Source: Natrinema gelatinilyticum
GTDB lineage: Archaea > Halobacteriota > Halobacteria > Halobacteriales > Natrialbaceae
Direction of reading: 5' to 3'
Assembly: GCF_024266705.1 (NCBI RefSeq)
Contig: NZ_CP100756.1
Location: 868,001 to 932,000 of the forward strand
Length of the DNA: 64,000 nucleotides
The notes beneath the pieces are model-generated. The model saw nothing but the letters and a program-made list of their open reading frames with translations. It did not search any database and had not been told where the DNA came from. Positions 56,700 to 64,000 of this stretch are shown piece by piece. The stretch's first letter is position 1. Each line of letters begins with the position of its first letter. Position numbers and translations under genes: made by a program.

Positions 56700-58340
56700 A
56701 TGCCACTGTGGAGATCACACCGCACTCGCCATTATTTCATCCTCGTGGTCGTGACGACCGTCGGCGCGACGTTGCTGTACAATTACGGGATGGCAACGTG
56801 GGAGAACGACCCACAGCCGCTTTACCGGTCGCTCGGCATTGTCTTCCAGTCGTTCACGACGACCGGCTACGGCGAGGATGCGGGATGGGCGACGCCGCAG
56901 ATGTACGTGCTGACGATCGGATTGCAACTCATGGGGATCGGTCTGATCCTCACCGCGGCGGACGTCTTCGCTGTTCCGTGGCTCCGGAGCACGCTGGCGA
57001 TCACGCCTCCGACGGCGGCCACCGACCTCGAGGATCACGTCGTCATCTGCGAGTACACGCCCCGCGGTGAGGCGTTCATCGAGGAACTCGCGTCCCGCGG
57101 GCGGGAGTACGTCGTCGTCGAACCGGACGAGGAGACGGCGACCGCACTTCACGAGGCGGAATACAGAGTGATCCACGGCGATCCGGAGTCGACGGCGGTC
57201 CTCAAGAGCGCCGGGATCGGACGGGCAACGGCAGTCGTGGCCGATTCGGCCGATGATACGAACGCGAGCATCGTCCTCTCTGCCCGAGAGGCGAACCCCG
57301 ACGTTCGGATCGTTACGCTGGTCGAGGACCAGCGCCTCGGTGAGTATCACCGAATCGCGGGCGCGGACGAGGTGCTGTCGCCGCGTCAGTTGCTCGGCGA
57401 GAGTCTCGCTCACCGCGTTCCGACGGCGGTGACTGCCGCGGTCGACGAGGGCGTCGAGATCGCCGACGACCTCGAACTGGTCGAGCTCTCGATCGCCGAG
57501 GGAAGCGACCTCGCCGGCCGTCTGGCCGGCGAGATCCGGATCCGGGAGAAGTACGGGGTAGACGGCATCGGCGCGTGGTTCGACGGGTCGTTCGAGAGTC
57601 CGATCCCACGAGACCGGGAAATCGACGTTGGGACGCGACTCCTCGTCGCGGGGGAACCGGAGCAGATCGATGCGTTACGTGCGGAGGCACTGTCGGCAGT
57701 CCACCCCTTCGCCGCCCAGCGCGTGGTGATCGCCGGGTACGGTGAGTCGGGCGCGGCGGCCGGCGACGCGCTCGCGACGACGAACTCCCGAGTGACCGTT
57801 CTCGACACAGTCGACAAAGACGGGGTCGACGTGGTCGGGGACGCTCGCGATCCGGCGGCGATCCGCGAAGCCGGGATCGACGATGCCTCCGCGGTGATCG
57901 TCACCCTCGACGACGACACGACGGCAATCTTCACGACGCTCGTCGTTCGGGACCTGAACCCGTCAGTCGACATCATCGTCCGCGCGAACGACGCCGAGAG
58001 CGACCAGAAACTCTACCGGGCGGGTGCGGACTACATCCAGTCGCTCGCGACGGTCAGCGGCCGGATGCTCGCCTCGACCGTCTTCGAAGACGCGGAGGTG
58101 CTGGCCGTCGACCGGCAGATCGACGTCGTGAAACTTCCCGTCGGTCGGCTCGCCGGGCGAACGGTCGTCGACGCGGATGTCCGCGCGAGGACGGGCTGTA
58201 CGGTCCTCGCCGTCGCCAGAGCAGACGAGACGGTCACCGAATTCGATCCGGCGTCGTTCGTCCTCGAGGCGGACGACGAGGTCGTCCTCGTCGGCACCGA
58301 CGAGAGCGTGCAATCGTTCGAGGCACAATTTCTGACGTGA
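56700..58340 (+). CDS. potassium channel with two TrkA-N/RCK domains
   Basis: A 546-residue channel. Two helices (residues about 11-30 and 68-91) flank the pore loop and selectivity filter TTTGYGED (residues 53-60). Two cytoplasmic regulatory RCK parts follow. The first starts DHVVICEYTPRGEAFIEEL (about 112), in which the normal glycine-rich dinucleotide motif is lost. The second starts RVVIAGYGESGAAAGDAL (about 345) with the motif intact. Each ends in a TrkA-C-like half. It would be a K+ efflux or uptake channel gated by ligand binding at the second Rossmann site. Confidence 0.92.
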   Translation: MPLWRSHRTRHYFILVVVTTVGATLLYNYGMATWENDPQPLYRSLGIVFQSFTTTGYGEDAGWATPQMYVLTIGLQLMGIGLILTAADVFAVPWLRSTLAITPPTAATDLEDHVVICEYTPRGEAFIEELASRGREYVVVEPDEETATALHEAEYRVIHGDPESTAVLKSAGIGRATAVVADSADDTNASIVLSAREANPDVRIVTLVEDQRLGEYHRIAGADEVLSPRQLLGESLAHRVPTAVTAAVDEGVEIADDLELVELSIAEGSDLAGRLAGEIRIREKYGVDGIGAWFDGSFESPIPRDREIDVGTRLLVAGEPEQIDALRAEALSAVHPFAAQRVVIAGYGESGAAAGDALATTNSRVTVLDTVDKDGVDVVGDARDPAAIREAGIDDASAVIVTLDDDTTAIFTTLVVRDLNPSVDIIVRANDAESDQKLYRAGADYIQSLATVSGRMLASTVFEDAEVLAVDRQIDVVKLPVGRLAGRTVVDADVRARTGCTVLAVARADETVTEFDPASFVLEADDEVVLVGTDESVQSFEAQFLT

Positions 58341-58390
58341 GAAGCAGGGCTAGAGTGGCCGGCGCTCAATTCGCCGAGCGATCCGAGAAC

Positions 58391-59644
58391 CTACGACAGC
58401 AGGCCGCCGAGATCGAGGCCGAACTGCTGTTTTGCGAACCTGGCGAGCAGGGGGCCATCCTCGAGGTCGAGCAACCGCGCGATAGCCAGTGGATTTCCGT
58501 TGTTCGCGTCGGCGAGCGTCTCGTCGCCGAGGCGATGCAGATCTCGCATGAGTTTATCATAGCGGTCGTTGGGGGCGAGATAGAGCAGTTGCGTCATCAG
58601 GAGTCGGGTCTTCGCGCTCGGCGCGACGTCGCGATGCCAGAGCGTCTCGTAGACCTCGAGGTTCTCTGCGGTCGGCTCGAGGTTCCCGTGTTTGAGACAA
58701 CTATCGGCGGCGGCCGCGGCCACGCGACCGGACTGCATACACTTGTTGATGCCTTCACCCCAGAGCGGATCGACGGTCGGGACGGTGTCGCCGATGGCCA
58801 TGAACCGGTCGGTGTGGAGTTTACCGGGCGCCTGAATGTGGGCCGACCCGCGGTGTTGTTTGCCCTCGATTCGCTCGGCGTCCCTGAACCGGGGGTCGGT
58901 CTCGAGCCAGTGGGTCAGATAATCGTCGATGCTGAAGTCGTCCCGGCCGTACTGGGCGTGGCTGTCGTTTTGAATGTAACAGAGGCCGACCTTGGCGGTG
59001 TCCTCGCCCGTGTGGAAGATCCAGGAGTAGCCCCCGGGCGCGATGTCGTGGTCCAGACGCAGCATCATCGCGTTGTGCAAATCCGCGAACCCCGGACGGT
59101 CGATGTCGATCCCTTCGAACTCGTACTCGATGCCGATCGCGTGGTTCTCGCGTTTGAGGTCGACCACGTCGAGTTTCTTCGCGAGGGGAGCGGCCGGTCC
59201 AGTCGCGTCGACGACTATGTCGCCGTAGACCTCCTCGTCGCCGTTGTAGGTGACGCCGACGATCTCGCCGTCGTCCATGATAGGGGCCGCGACGCGGGCG
59301 TCGAACCGATACTCTGCGCCGTCGTCGCGACCGTCTCTCACGAGATAACGCTTGAAGTCGGCGAACTCGAGCACCGCTCCGGGTTGCTCGCGAACGTAGT
59401 GTTCCATCGGCGACTCGAGGACGACGCTGTCGGTGTACTGCATCACGACGTCGTCGGGGATTCCGAAGGAGGCCATCATCGATGGGAACGTCCCGGCAGT
59501 TGACTTGTTACTCTGACGGGGGAACTCGTCCTCGGCCTCGGTCTCGAGGACGACGACGTCGTACCCTCTGGCAGCGAGATCGCGGGCACATTGCGCACCC
59601 GCGGGACCGGCACCGGCGATGACTACGTCGTAATAGTCGTTCAT
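58391..59644 (-). CDS. geranylgeranyl reductase family FAD protein
   Basis: A 417-residue flavoprotein. The FAD-binding motif is VVIAGAGPAGAQCARDLAARG near residue 9 (GxGxxG). Later motifs AIGDTVPTVDPLWGEGINKC near 290 and DATGPAAPLAKKL near 155 are typical of the digeranylgeranylglycerophospholipid reductase family that saturates archaeal lipid chains. Start ATG at 59642-59644 (MNDYYDVVIA) gives the normal N-terminus; longer frames add 76 residues not homologous to the family. The substrate may instead be menaquinone. Confidence 0.9.
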   Translation of the reverse strand: MNDYYDVVIAGAGPAGAQCARDLAARGYDVVVLETEAEDEFPRQSNKSTAGTFPSMMASFGIPDDVVMQYTDSVVLESPMEHYVREQPGAVLEFADFKRYLVRDGRDDGAEYRFDARVAAPIMDDGEIVGVTYNGDEEVYGDIVVDATGPAAPLAKKLDVVDLKRENHAIGIEYEFEGIDIDRPGFADLHNAMMLRLDHDIAPGGYSWIFHTGEDTAKVGLCYIQNDSHAQYGRDDFSIDDYLTHWLETDPRFRDAERIEGKQHRGSAHIQAPGKLHTDRFMAIGDTVPTVDPLWGEGINKCMQSGRVAAAAADSCLKHGNLEPTAENLEVYETLWHRDVAPSAKTRLLMTQLLYLAPNDRYDKLMRDLHRLGDETLADANNGNPLAIARLLDLEDGPLLARFAKQQFGLDLGGLLS

Positions 59645-60338
59645 GTAACCGTGACTGTAGTGGATCGTAATTAGTCTGTCCTGTTCGATCGATCGTACGT
59701 GATCGAGACCCTTCAGTGTCTTTCCAGCGTGAACAAGCCCACGTTCCCACTGCGAGCAGTGGCCGCCGACGACTTGCCGTTGAACGTACTCGAACGGCAC
59801 TACTGAAACCCTCACCACCTGACAAAACATGCCTGCTTGTATCAATCCACGTATACAAACGGGTTGTAACATTGGTGAAACACCTCGGCGTCAAGTGGTT
59901 CGAAAGGCCTTCGACCTTCCGTCACCACGAGAGAGGGAAGCTCTCTTGAACGACCCCGAAGCGTCCTGGTTCCACGACCCTGTTGGACGTCGTCTGATAG
60001 CCTGTCGAGGGTCCCTCGACAAACACACGTTGCAGATTCCGTGGGGAATCCACCGAGAGTGCAGTCTCCGCAGGTGTGCATTCGGAGTCTCCCAGTCATA
60101 CCTGGTGGTCACGGCGGGGCGTCTGACGTCCGTGTTCGTGGACTCTCAGCCAGACGCGAGTGGTGCCATCACACCGCCTGTATGTGGTATGTCACGACGT
60201 ACTTGGGCGTGTCACGGAGTATCGGCTTCATCCACGGGGTCAAACCCCGTGGCAGTCGCCGTAACCACCTGTAAATCTAACAAGAATTGCAAGACATCAA
60301 CGGACACGACGGTCGAATCCACCGCTGCCAAACGGCCA
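59645..60338. other. 694-bp region without a gene, contains an IS200/IS605-like relic
   Basis: It lies between the geranylgeranyl reductase and UspA genes. The middle holds a relic at 59871-60255 with hairpin-like ends and no transposase frame. The flanks have short open frames of no recognisable product. Confidence 0.55.
59871..60255. mobile_element. MITE-like relic with IS200/IS605-type ends
   Basis: It begins ggtgaaacacctcggcgtca (compare ggtgaagtacctcggggaca at 49699) and ends with the hairpin CCACGGGG-TCAAA-CCCCGTGG at 60232-60252 (compare CCTCGGGG-TCAAG-CCCCAAGG near 50030). About 385 bp without an intact tnpA or tnpB. The second hairpin is perfect over 8 bp. The internal sequences of the two relics do not look alike. 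Confidence 0.45.
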
Positions 60339-60755
60339 CTACCTCACGATCGTCACTGGGACGGACGCCTGCCGACCGACCCGCTCGGCCACGCTCCCTA
60401 ACAACACTCTCGAAAATCCGGTTCGGCCGTGGCTCCCGACGACGATCAGGTCGACGTCGTTGTCCGCGGCGTAGGTGACGATTTCGTCTGCGGGCTGGCC
60501 GACGACCGTCTCCGTCTCGACCGAACAGTCGTGTTCTGCCGCGCGGTCCTCGGCGTCGGCGAGCAACTCCATCGCCTCGTTGCGCAGTCGCTCGAGTAGC
60601 GCATCCGCTCCGAGGTGTGCGACCTCACCGTAACTGCTGTTCGTCGGGTCGACGGCGTGAAGTACCGTTAATTCGTCGTCGGCGTGTTCCGTACACGCGA
60701 ACTCGAGCGCCGCCCATCCCGGCTCCGAGTCCTCGAGGGCGACTAGCAGGTGCAT
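60339..60755 (-). CDS. universal stress protein (UspA family)
   Basis: A 138-residue UspA with the standard fold. The first strand is MHLLVALEDSEPGW and the ATP loop is VVGSHGRTGFSRVLLGSV near residue 105, with the usual glycines. Start MHLLVALEDS at 60755. It is the fifth UspA of the window. Confidence 0.9.
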   Translation of the reverse strand: MHLLVALEDSEPGWAALEFACTEHADDELTVLHAVDPTNSSYGEVAHLGADALLERLRNEAMELLADAEDRAAEHDCSVETETVVGQPADEIVTYAADNDVDLIVVGSHGRTGFSRVLLGSVAERVGRQASVPVTIVR

Positions 60756-60931
60756 ACTGACCTATACAGCGACCATCTACTTGAGTGTCATCCTCTGTCA
60801 CAGTCGATGGACGATCGAAACGGCGTGTCGAACGCGAAAATGCGGGGGATACTGACGAATGGCTGTCCAATCGATTCGAGCCGGTCGATTTCGACGCGGT
60901 CGAGGATGATAACTTCGAATGCGTCCCCGTC

Positions 60932-61081
60932 TCACTCGGAGTAGCCCTCCTGCAAGAAGGTGCCCTCCGTTTCGTACATCGAAACCAGTTCTTCGATGAG
61001 TTCCTCGTGTGATTGTCCTTCCTCGCAATAGGTGTCGAGTCGCTCCATCAAATCGTCGCTGATCTTGAGTGTGTATGTCAT
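60932..61081 (-). CDS. 49-residue ribbon-helix-helix-like protein
   Basis: The product (MTYTLKISDDLMERLDTYCE, then EGQSHEELIEELVSMYETEG) fits a short RHH: strand TYTLKIS, helix DLMERLDTYCEEGQ, turn SHEE, helix LIEELVSMYETEG. The start is ATG 61079-61081. Small RHH proteins of this kind are common in haloarchaea as regulators, sometimes in toxin-antitoxin pairs; no partner toxin is adjacent here. The PRC-barrel gene at 61264 is divergent. Confidence 0.7.
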   Translation of the reverse strand: MTYTLKISDDLMERLDTYCEEGQSHEELIEELVSMYETEGTFLQEGYSE

Positions 61082-61263
61082 GATAGGTGGCGCGTCCGAG
61101 CGCGTCGTACCGTCAGTGCGGAGCGACAAATAGCCCCGGGCGCGTATGCAATCTCGACCAGCCAGTAGCCGCCGAGAGCGCCACGAGACCGATTTACTGG
61201 GCTCCATTCGAACCAGCACGGGACGGCCGTTGCCTTACCCAGACGGGTACCATAGCCGCCGAT

Positions 61264-61503
61264 ATGACTGCATCACTGACCGACGACGAGATCGGAAAGA
61301 CGGTTGTCGACGTCGAAGGGAAGGAACTCGGCATCGTCGCCGACGTCGAGGACGGCAGAGCGTACGTCGATCCCAACCCGAGTCTGGCGGAACGGGCGCT
61401 CGCAGCCGTCGGGTGGGAGAATCGAGACGACGAGGACTACGTCGTCACCGAAGACATGCTCGAGCGAGTCGACAGCGAGGTCATCCTGCGTGGCGAACTG
61501 TGA
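61264..61503 (+). CDS. PRC-barrel-like domain protein
   Basis: A 79-residue protein: MTASLTDDEIGKTVVDVEGK near the start, ELGIVADVEDGRAYVDPNPS, and EDYVVTEDMLERVDSEVILR. The pattern of beta strands with a VVDxxGxxLGxV element matches PRC-barrel domains, which bind RNA or proteins in diverse roles. The start is ATG 61264. It is convergent with the 7-TM gene downstream, with 126 bp between the stops. Confidence 0.75.
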   Translation: MTASLTDDEIGKTVVDVEGKELGIVADVEDGRAYVDPNPSLAERALAAVGWENRDDEDYVVTEDMLERVDSEVILRGEL

Positions 61504-61629
61504 TGCGGAACCGACGGATCAGAACGCACCGGACGTCGGCTGCTCGGCCCGGGCCGAACCGAATGCCGCCCGGAGGTGGATGGACGGCTGCGTTTCCGGG
61601 TTCACGCACACTCGCTCGAACGACGGGGC

Positions 61630-62421
61630 TTACTCGGCGGACCGATCGTCGAACGTCTGTTTGCGCCAGGTCGTCCAGTCGTAGAGCCGCTCGAGTTCGC
61701 CACCTTGCTGGCGGATCGCGACAGCGGTATTGAAGAGAAACGCGGCGACCAGTGTCGTCCCGACGAGCCAGGTTGCGTCAGCGAGCGCGCCATAGCCGGT
61801 CAGATAGCTCGTCACGAGGTCGACGAAGACGACCGCGACGACACAGACGATCGCCGGCAACAGGTGACGAGTCAGCGCGGCGAACGTCGTCCCTTCGTGG
61901 ACGCTGACGGCACGGATGCCGTAGAACACCGCCCAGGCGGACGTGACGATCCAGCCGACAGCGACGACCAATCGCGTGGACGAACTCTCGACGAGGAAGG
62001 TCCCCCACCAGGCGGCGACGAAGATAGCGATGACCACGTAGTCGACCCACGCGGGCACCAATTGGGACCGGTCGCCCGCCGCCGGCTGCTCGTGATACAT
62101 CGCGCGGATCGCAAGCGCGACGAAGAGGATGAAAAAGAGCACCGCTCCGTCGACGAATCGAGTGATCCACTCGGGTTCGAACAATACCGAGGCGACCCCG
62201 GCGATGGCGTAGACGATCGCTGCACCAATTCCGATCACGAGATACCACAGTTCGGTGCCGGCCTCGACCGCGAGGATGTCTCGAACGTAGACGATCGCGT
62301 AGTAGAGAAGGATCACCGCGGCGATACCGATCGCGAGATACGCGAACAGCCGTCCGATCGCGACCGTCGTCGCCGGATCGCTCGCGTCGAACGCGATCGA
62401 TGGGCTCGAGGGGAACATCAC
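61630..62421 (-). CDS. seven-helix membrane protein, function unknown
   Basis: A 263-residue protein with seven hydrophobic helices. They can be read as: GRLFAYLAIGIAAVILLYYA, LWYLVIGIGAAIVYAIAGVA, RFVDGAVLFFILFVALAIRA, VDYVVIAIFVAAWWGTFLV, LVVAVGWIVTSAWAVFYGIR, LLPAIVCVVAVVFVDLVTSY and LVGTTLVAAFLFNTAVAI. The layout resembles microbial rhodopsins, but helix 7 has no Lys for retinal attachment. The C-terminus is hydrophilic. No domain is recognised. Confidence 0.65.
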   Translation of the reverse strand: MMFPSSPSIAFDASDPATTVAIGRLFAYLAIGIAAVILLYYAIVYVRDILAVEAGTELWYLVIGIGAAIVYAIAGVASVLFEPEWITRFVDGAVLFFILFVALAIRAMYHEQPAAGDRSQLVPAWVDYVVIAIFVAAWWGTFLVESSSTRLVVAVGWIVTSAWAVFYGIRAVSVHEGTTFAALTRHLLPAIVCVVAVVFVDLVTSYLTGYGALADATWLVGTTLVAAFLFNTAVAIRQQGGELERLYDWTTWRKQTFDDRSAE

Positions 62422-62625
62422 TGCGTCTAATTGGCCCCCGGACTGGCATAAGAATACACCCCGACTACTGGCGATCGGGAAGGGAAGGAACGTGTTGCGT
62501 CACCGAAAACGAGGTTGGAACTCGAGCAGACGGGTTCCGACCTATGGACGAAGTGAAAGCCGTCCGATCAGTGGAGGAGGGAATCGAAAAGGGGTCGATC
62601 GCAGGTCGGGGTCGTCGATGTCCGA

Positions 62626-63714
62626 TCACGGTTCAGCGTCGAATACGTTCGGGTTGGGGTCGCCCTGGACGTCGATGACCCCGAGCGCTCCGCGGTGGAC
62701 GACACGCGACAGCGCGTGGTCGACGATTTTGACCGGACCAGGCACCGGGAACGCCATCTCGCCGGCAGTGGTCGTCCCCGGTGCGACAGGCGTCGTTTCG
62801 ACGTTGATTGCGGGGTCGGACAGCAGGTCGCCGTCGCGGTAGAGGTCGCTCCAGACGTTGCCGATCGGGTGGAGCGAACTCAACAGGTTCGGTCCGCCGT
62901 TGGCGAAGTAGACCCGCGCGGTCTCGCCCGTCTCAGCCTGCAGCGGCCCGGCGGCGTCTTCGGTGAAGCCGTAGGCCTGACCGTTGAAGACGACGTAGGT
63001 GGGGTCCTCGCGCATCATCGCCTCGAAGTCGAACTCGTGGTGGCCCTGCTCACCCACATCGCCGGTGGTGTAGATCTCGTGTTGACCGAGGTAGTACTCG
63101 GTGTCGACCGCGGGGAGGCCCTCTTCGGGTTCGACCAGGATCGAGCCGAACATCCCCGAACTGATGTGGTAGTCCATGCTCGGGACCGCACAGTGGTAGA
63201 TGAACACGCCAGGGTACTCCGCGCGGAAGCTGATCTGCGTCGGATCGTCGTCCGGCGCGATCGTGGTCGCCTCCGCGCCGCCGCCGGGTCCGTAGACCGC
63301 GTGGAAGTCCATGTTGTGCATCGCCGCGTTCAGGTCTTCGGGGACGTCGAACGTGAGGTTGACCGTGTCGCCCTGGCGCACGCGGATCATCGGCCCCGGA
63401 ACCGTGCCTTCGAAGGTCATGTAGTCGAATGTGACGCCGGGTTCGATTTCGGCGGTCAGCTTCTGGGTCCGAATCGTCACGTCGTGCGTGCGAGGGTTGG
63501 TCCAGTCGACCGGCGGCGGAATGTCTGTGGGATCACGCGCGATCTGGTCGACGTCGACCGCCTTCGCCGCCGAGAGCCCCTCCTCGTCCGCCGGCTGGTT
63601 GGTGTTCGTGCTGTTCCCCTCTGCATCGCTCCCGAGACAGCCGGCCACGGCGAGCGCGCCGGTCGCCCCGACCGCCTGCAGTACGTGTCGTCGGTTGAGT
63701 TGAGTAGCAGTCAT
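62626..63714 (-). CDS. nirK: copper-containing nitrite reductase
   Basis: A 362-residue NirK that reduces nitrite to NO in denitrification, outside the cell. N-terminal LNRRHVLQAVGATGALAVAGC has the Tat twin-Arg and a lipobox-like Cys. Two cupredoxin domains follow. Type 1/2 copper motifs: HNMDFHAVYGPGGGAEA near residue 134 (catalytic Asp/His region), YHCAVPSMDYHISSGMFGS near 175 and LHPIGNVWSDLYRDGD near 280. The start is ATG 63712-63714; an earlier ATG at 63729 adds five residues. It may be the start of a denitrification cluster beyond the window. Confidence 0.94.
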   Translation of the reverse strand: MTATQLNRRHVLQAVGATGALAVAGCLGSDAEGNSTNTNQPADEEGLSAAKAVDVDQIARDPTDIPPPVDWTNPRTHDVTIRTQKLTAEIEPGVTFDYMTFEGTVPGPMIRVRQGDTVNLTFDVPEDLNAAMHNMDFHAVYGPGGGAEATTIAPDDDPTQISFRAEYPGVFIYHCAVPSMDYHISSGMFGSILVEPEEGLPAVDTEYYLGQHEIYTTGDVGEQGHHEFDFEAMMREDPTYVVFNGQAYGFTEDAAGPLQAETGETARVYFANGGPNLLSSLHPIGNVWSDLYRDGDLLSDPAINVETTPVAPGTTTAGEMAFPVPGPVKIVDHALSRVVHRGALGVIDVQGDPNPNVFDAEP

Positions 63715-64000
63715 CGTTCTTCTTCTCAACTATCGATTGGATGGACATACGTTCAGTAGTATCGACGATTCCCGAGCCATGGTAACTGAGTTGACCATTC
63801 CCGCCATATCGTGGGAGTTTATGTACGCGGTTTCGGAACGCGGCCACTACGATGCGGACGCGGCACTCGGTGGGCGAACACGTGGTGAGACGGAGAGGTT
63901 CGAGCCCAGCAGACGAACCGACGACCGGTAATCGCGTCTGTCCAGTACTGTGTCCATAAGAGCCTCCACGCGACTCGACCGGCAGACCGAACACGGAAGC
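63715..64000. other. upstream region of nirK, no gene recognised
   Basis: The 286 bp at the right edge. AT-richer sequence at 63720-63790 is a plausible nirK promoter. I did not find a clear NarO- or NarR-type palindrome, and no gene is supported on either strand. Confidence 0.4.

Noticed and set aside
61630..62421. Calling the 7-TM protein a rhodopsin
   Set aside because: Helix 7 has no lysine for retinal and no other opsin-specific motif is clear.

Overview
The window comes from a haloarchaeon (class Halobacteria). The DNA is GC-rich, the proteins are very acidic, and the information genes are archaeal: EF-1 alpha, S10, S24e, S27ae, a Kae1-Bud32 fusion and an archaeal CoaD. Several families are typical of this class: HalOD1, Bat-type HTH, DUF5808, PGF-CTERM, Tat substrates and a type IV pilin. 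The frequent ctcgag and the gene content suggest Natrialbales, but that is inference.

Layout. 1-8 kb: mutL (runs off the left edge) and mutS on the minus strand, enclosing an SDR, an MFS exporter, a MOSC protein and a small membrane protein. 8-18.5 kb: a chemotaxis transducer, a 1-kb gene-free stretch, thiDN with a 40-codon luciferase-like remnant coupled to its 3' end, an AIR-synthase-like protein, a MOT1-type molybdate/sulfate permease, a tiny ORF overlapping a PIN-like gene, an IMPDH/GMP-reductase-like enzyme and a UspA. 18.7-24.3 kb: a SOUL protein, an ABC ATPase and permease separated by a divergent acidic surface protein, RdgB, and a Bat-type regulator.

24.4-27.7 kb is the most striking locus. 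An orphan nuoCD gene, with no other complex I genes nearby, is split at a codon boundary by a 1616-bp TnpB-only (IS1341-type) element. Joining the flanks restores a 552-residue reading frame. Inside the element a 45-residue ribbon-helix-helix protein is divergent from tnpB, with a perfect 18-bp inverted repeat between them. This looks like a repressor-operator pair controlling an RNA-guided nuclease.

28-45 kb: Kae1-Bud32 with S27ae and S24e, a PKD/CAP secreted protein, a BNR propeller, an Lrp-HalOD1 pair, a pilin, a holin-like protein, a methyltransferase, a VOC protein, a frameshifted IS630, tRNA-Ala(CGC), a rhomboid, the S10/EF-1 alpha pair, homoserine dehydrogenase with its ACT protein, and a NifU-like protein. 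44.5-49.3 kb: an LVIVD/PGF-CTERM protein, a ROK glucokinase, two tandem UspA and an SDR.

49.4-52.2 kb is an accessory island: a multiply frameshifted IS5-type transposase interrupted by IS200/IS605-like end sequences, followed by an orphan galactitol-type PTS EIIC of visibly lower GC. 52.6-64 kb: YcgG/isochorismatase pair, CoaD, UspA genes, a ZIP transporter, a K+ channel with RCK domains, a geranylgeranyl reductase, a second MITE-like relic, a small RHH protein, a PRC-barrel protein, a 7-TM protein of unknown role and a copper nitrite reductase (nirK). No CRISPR array was seen.
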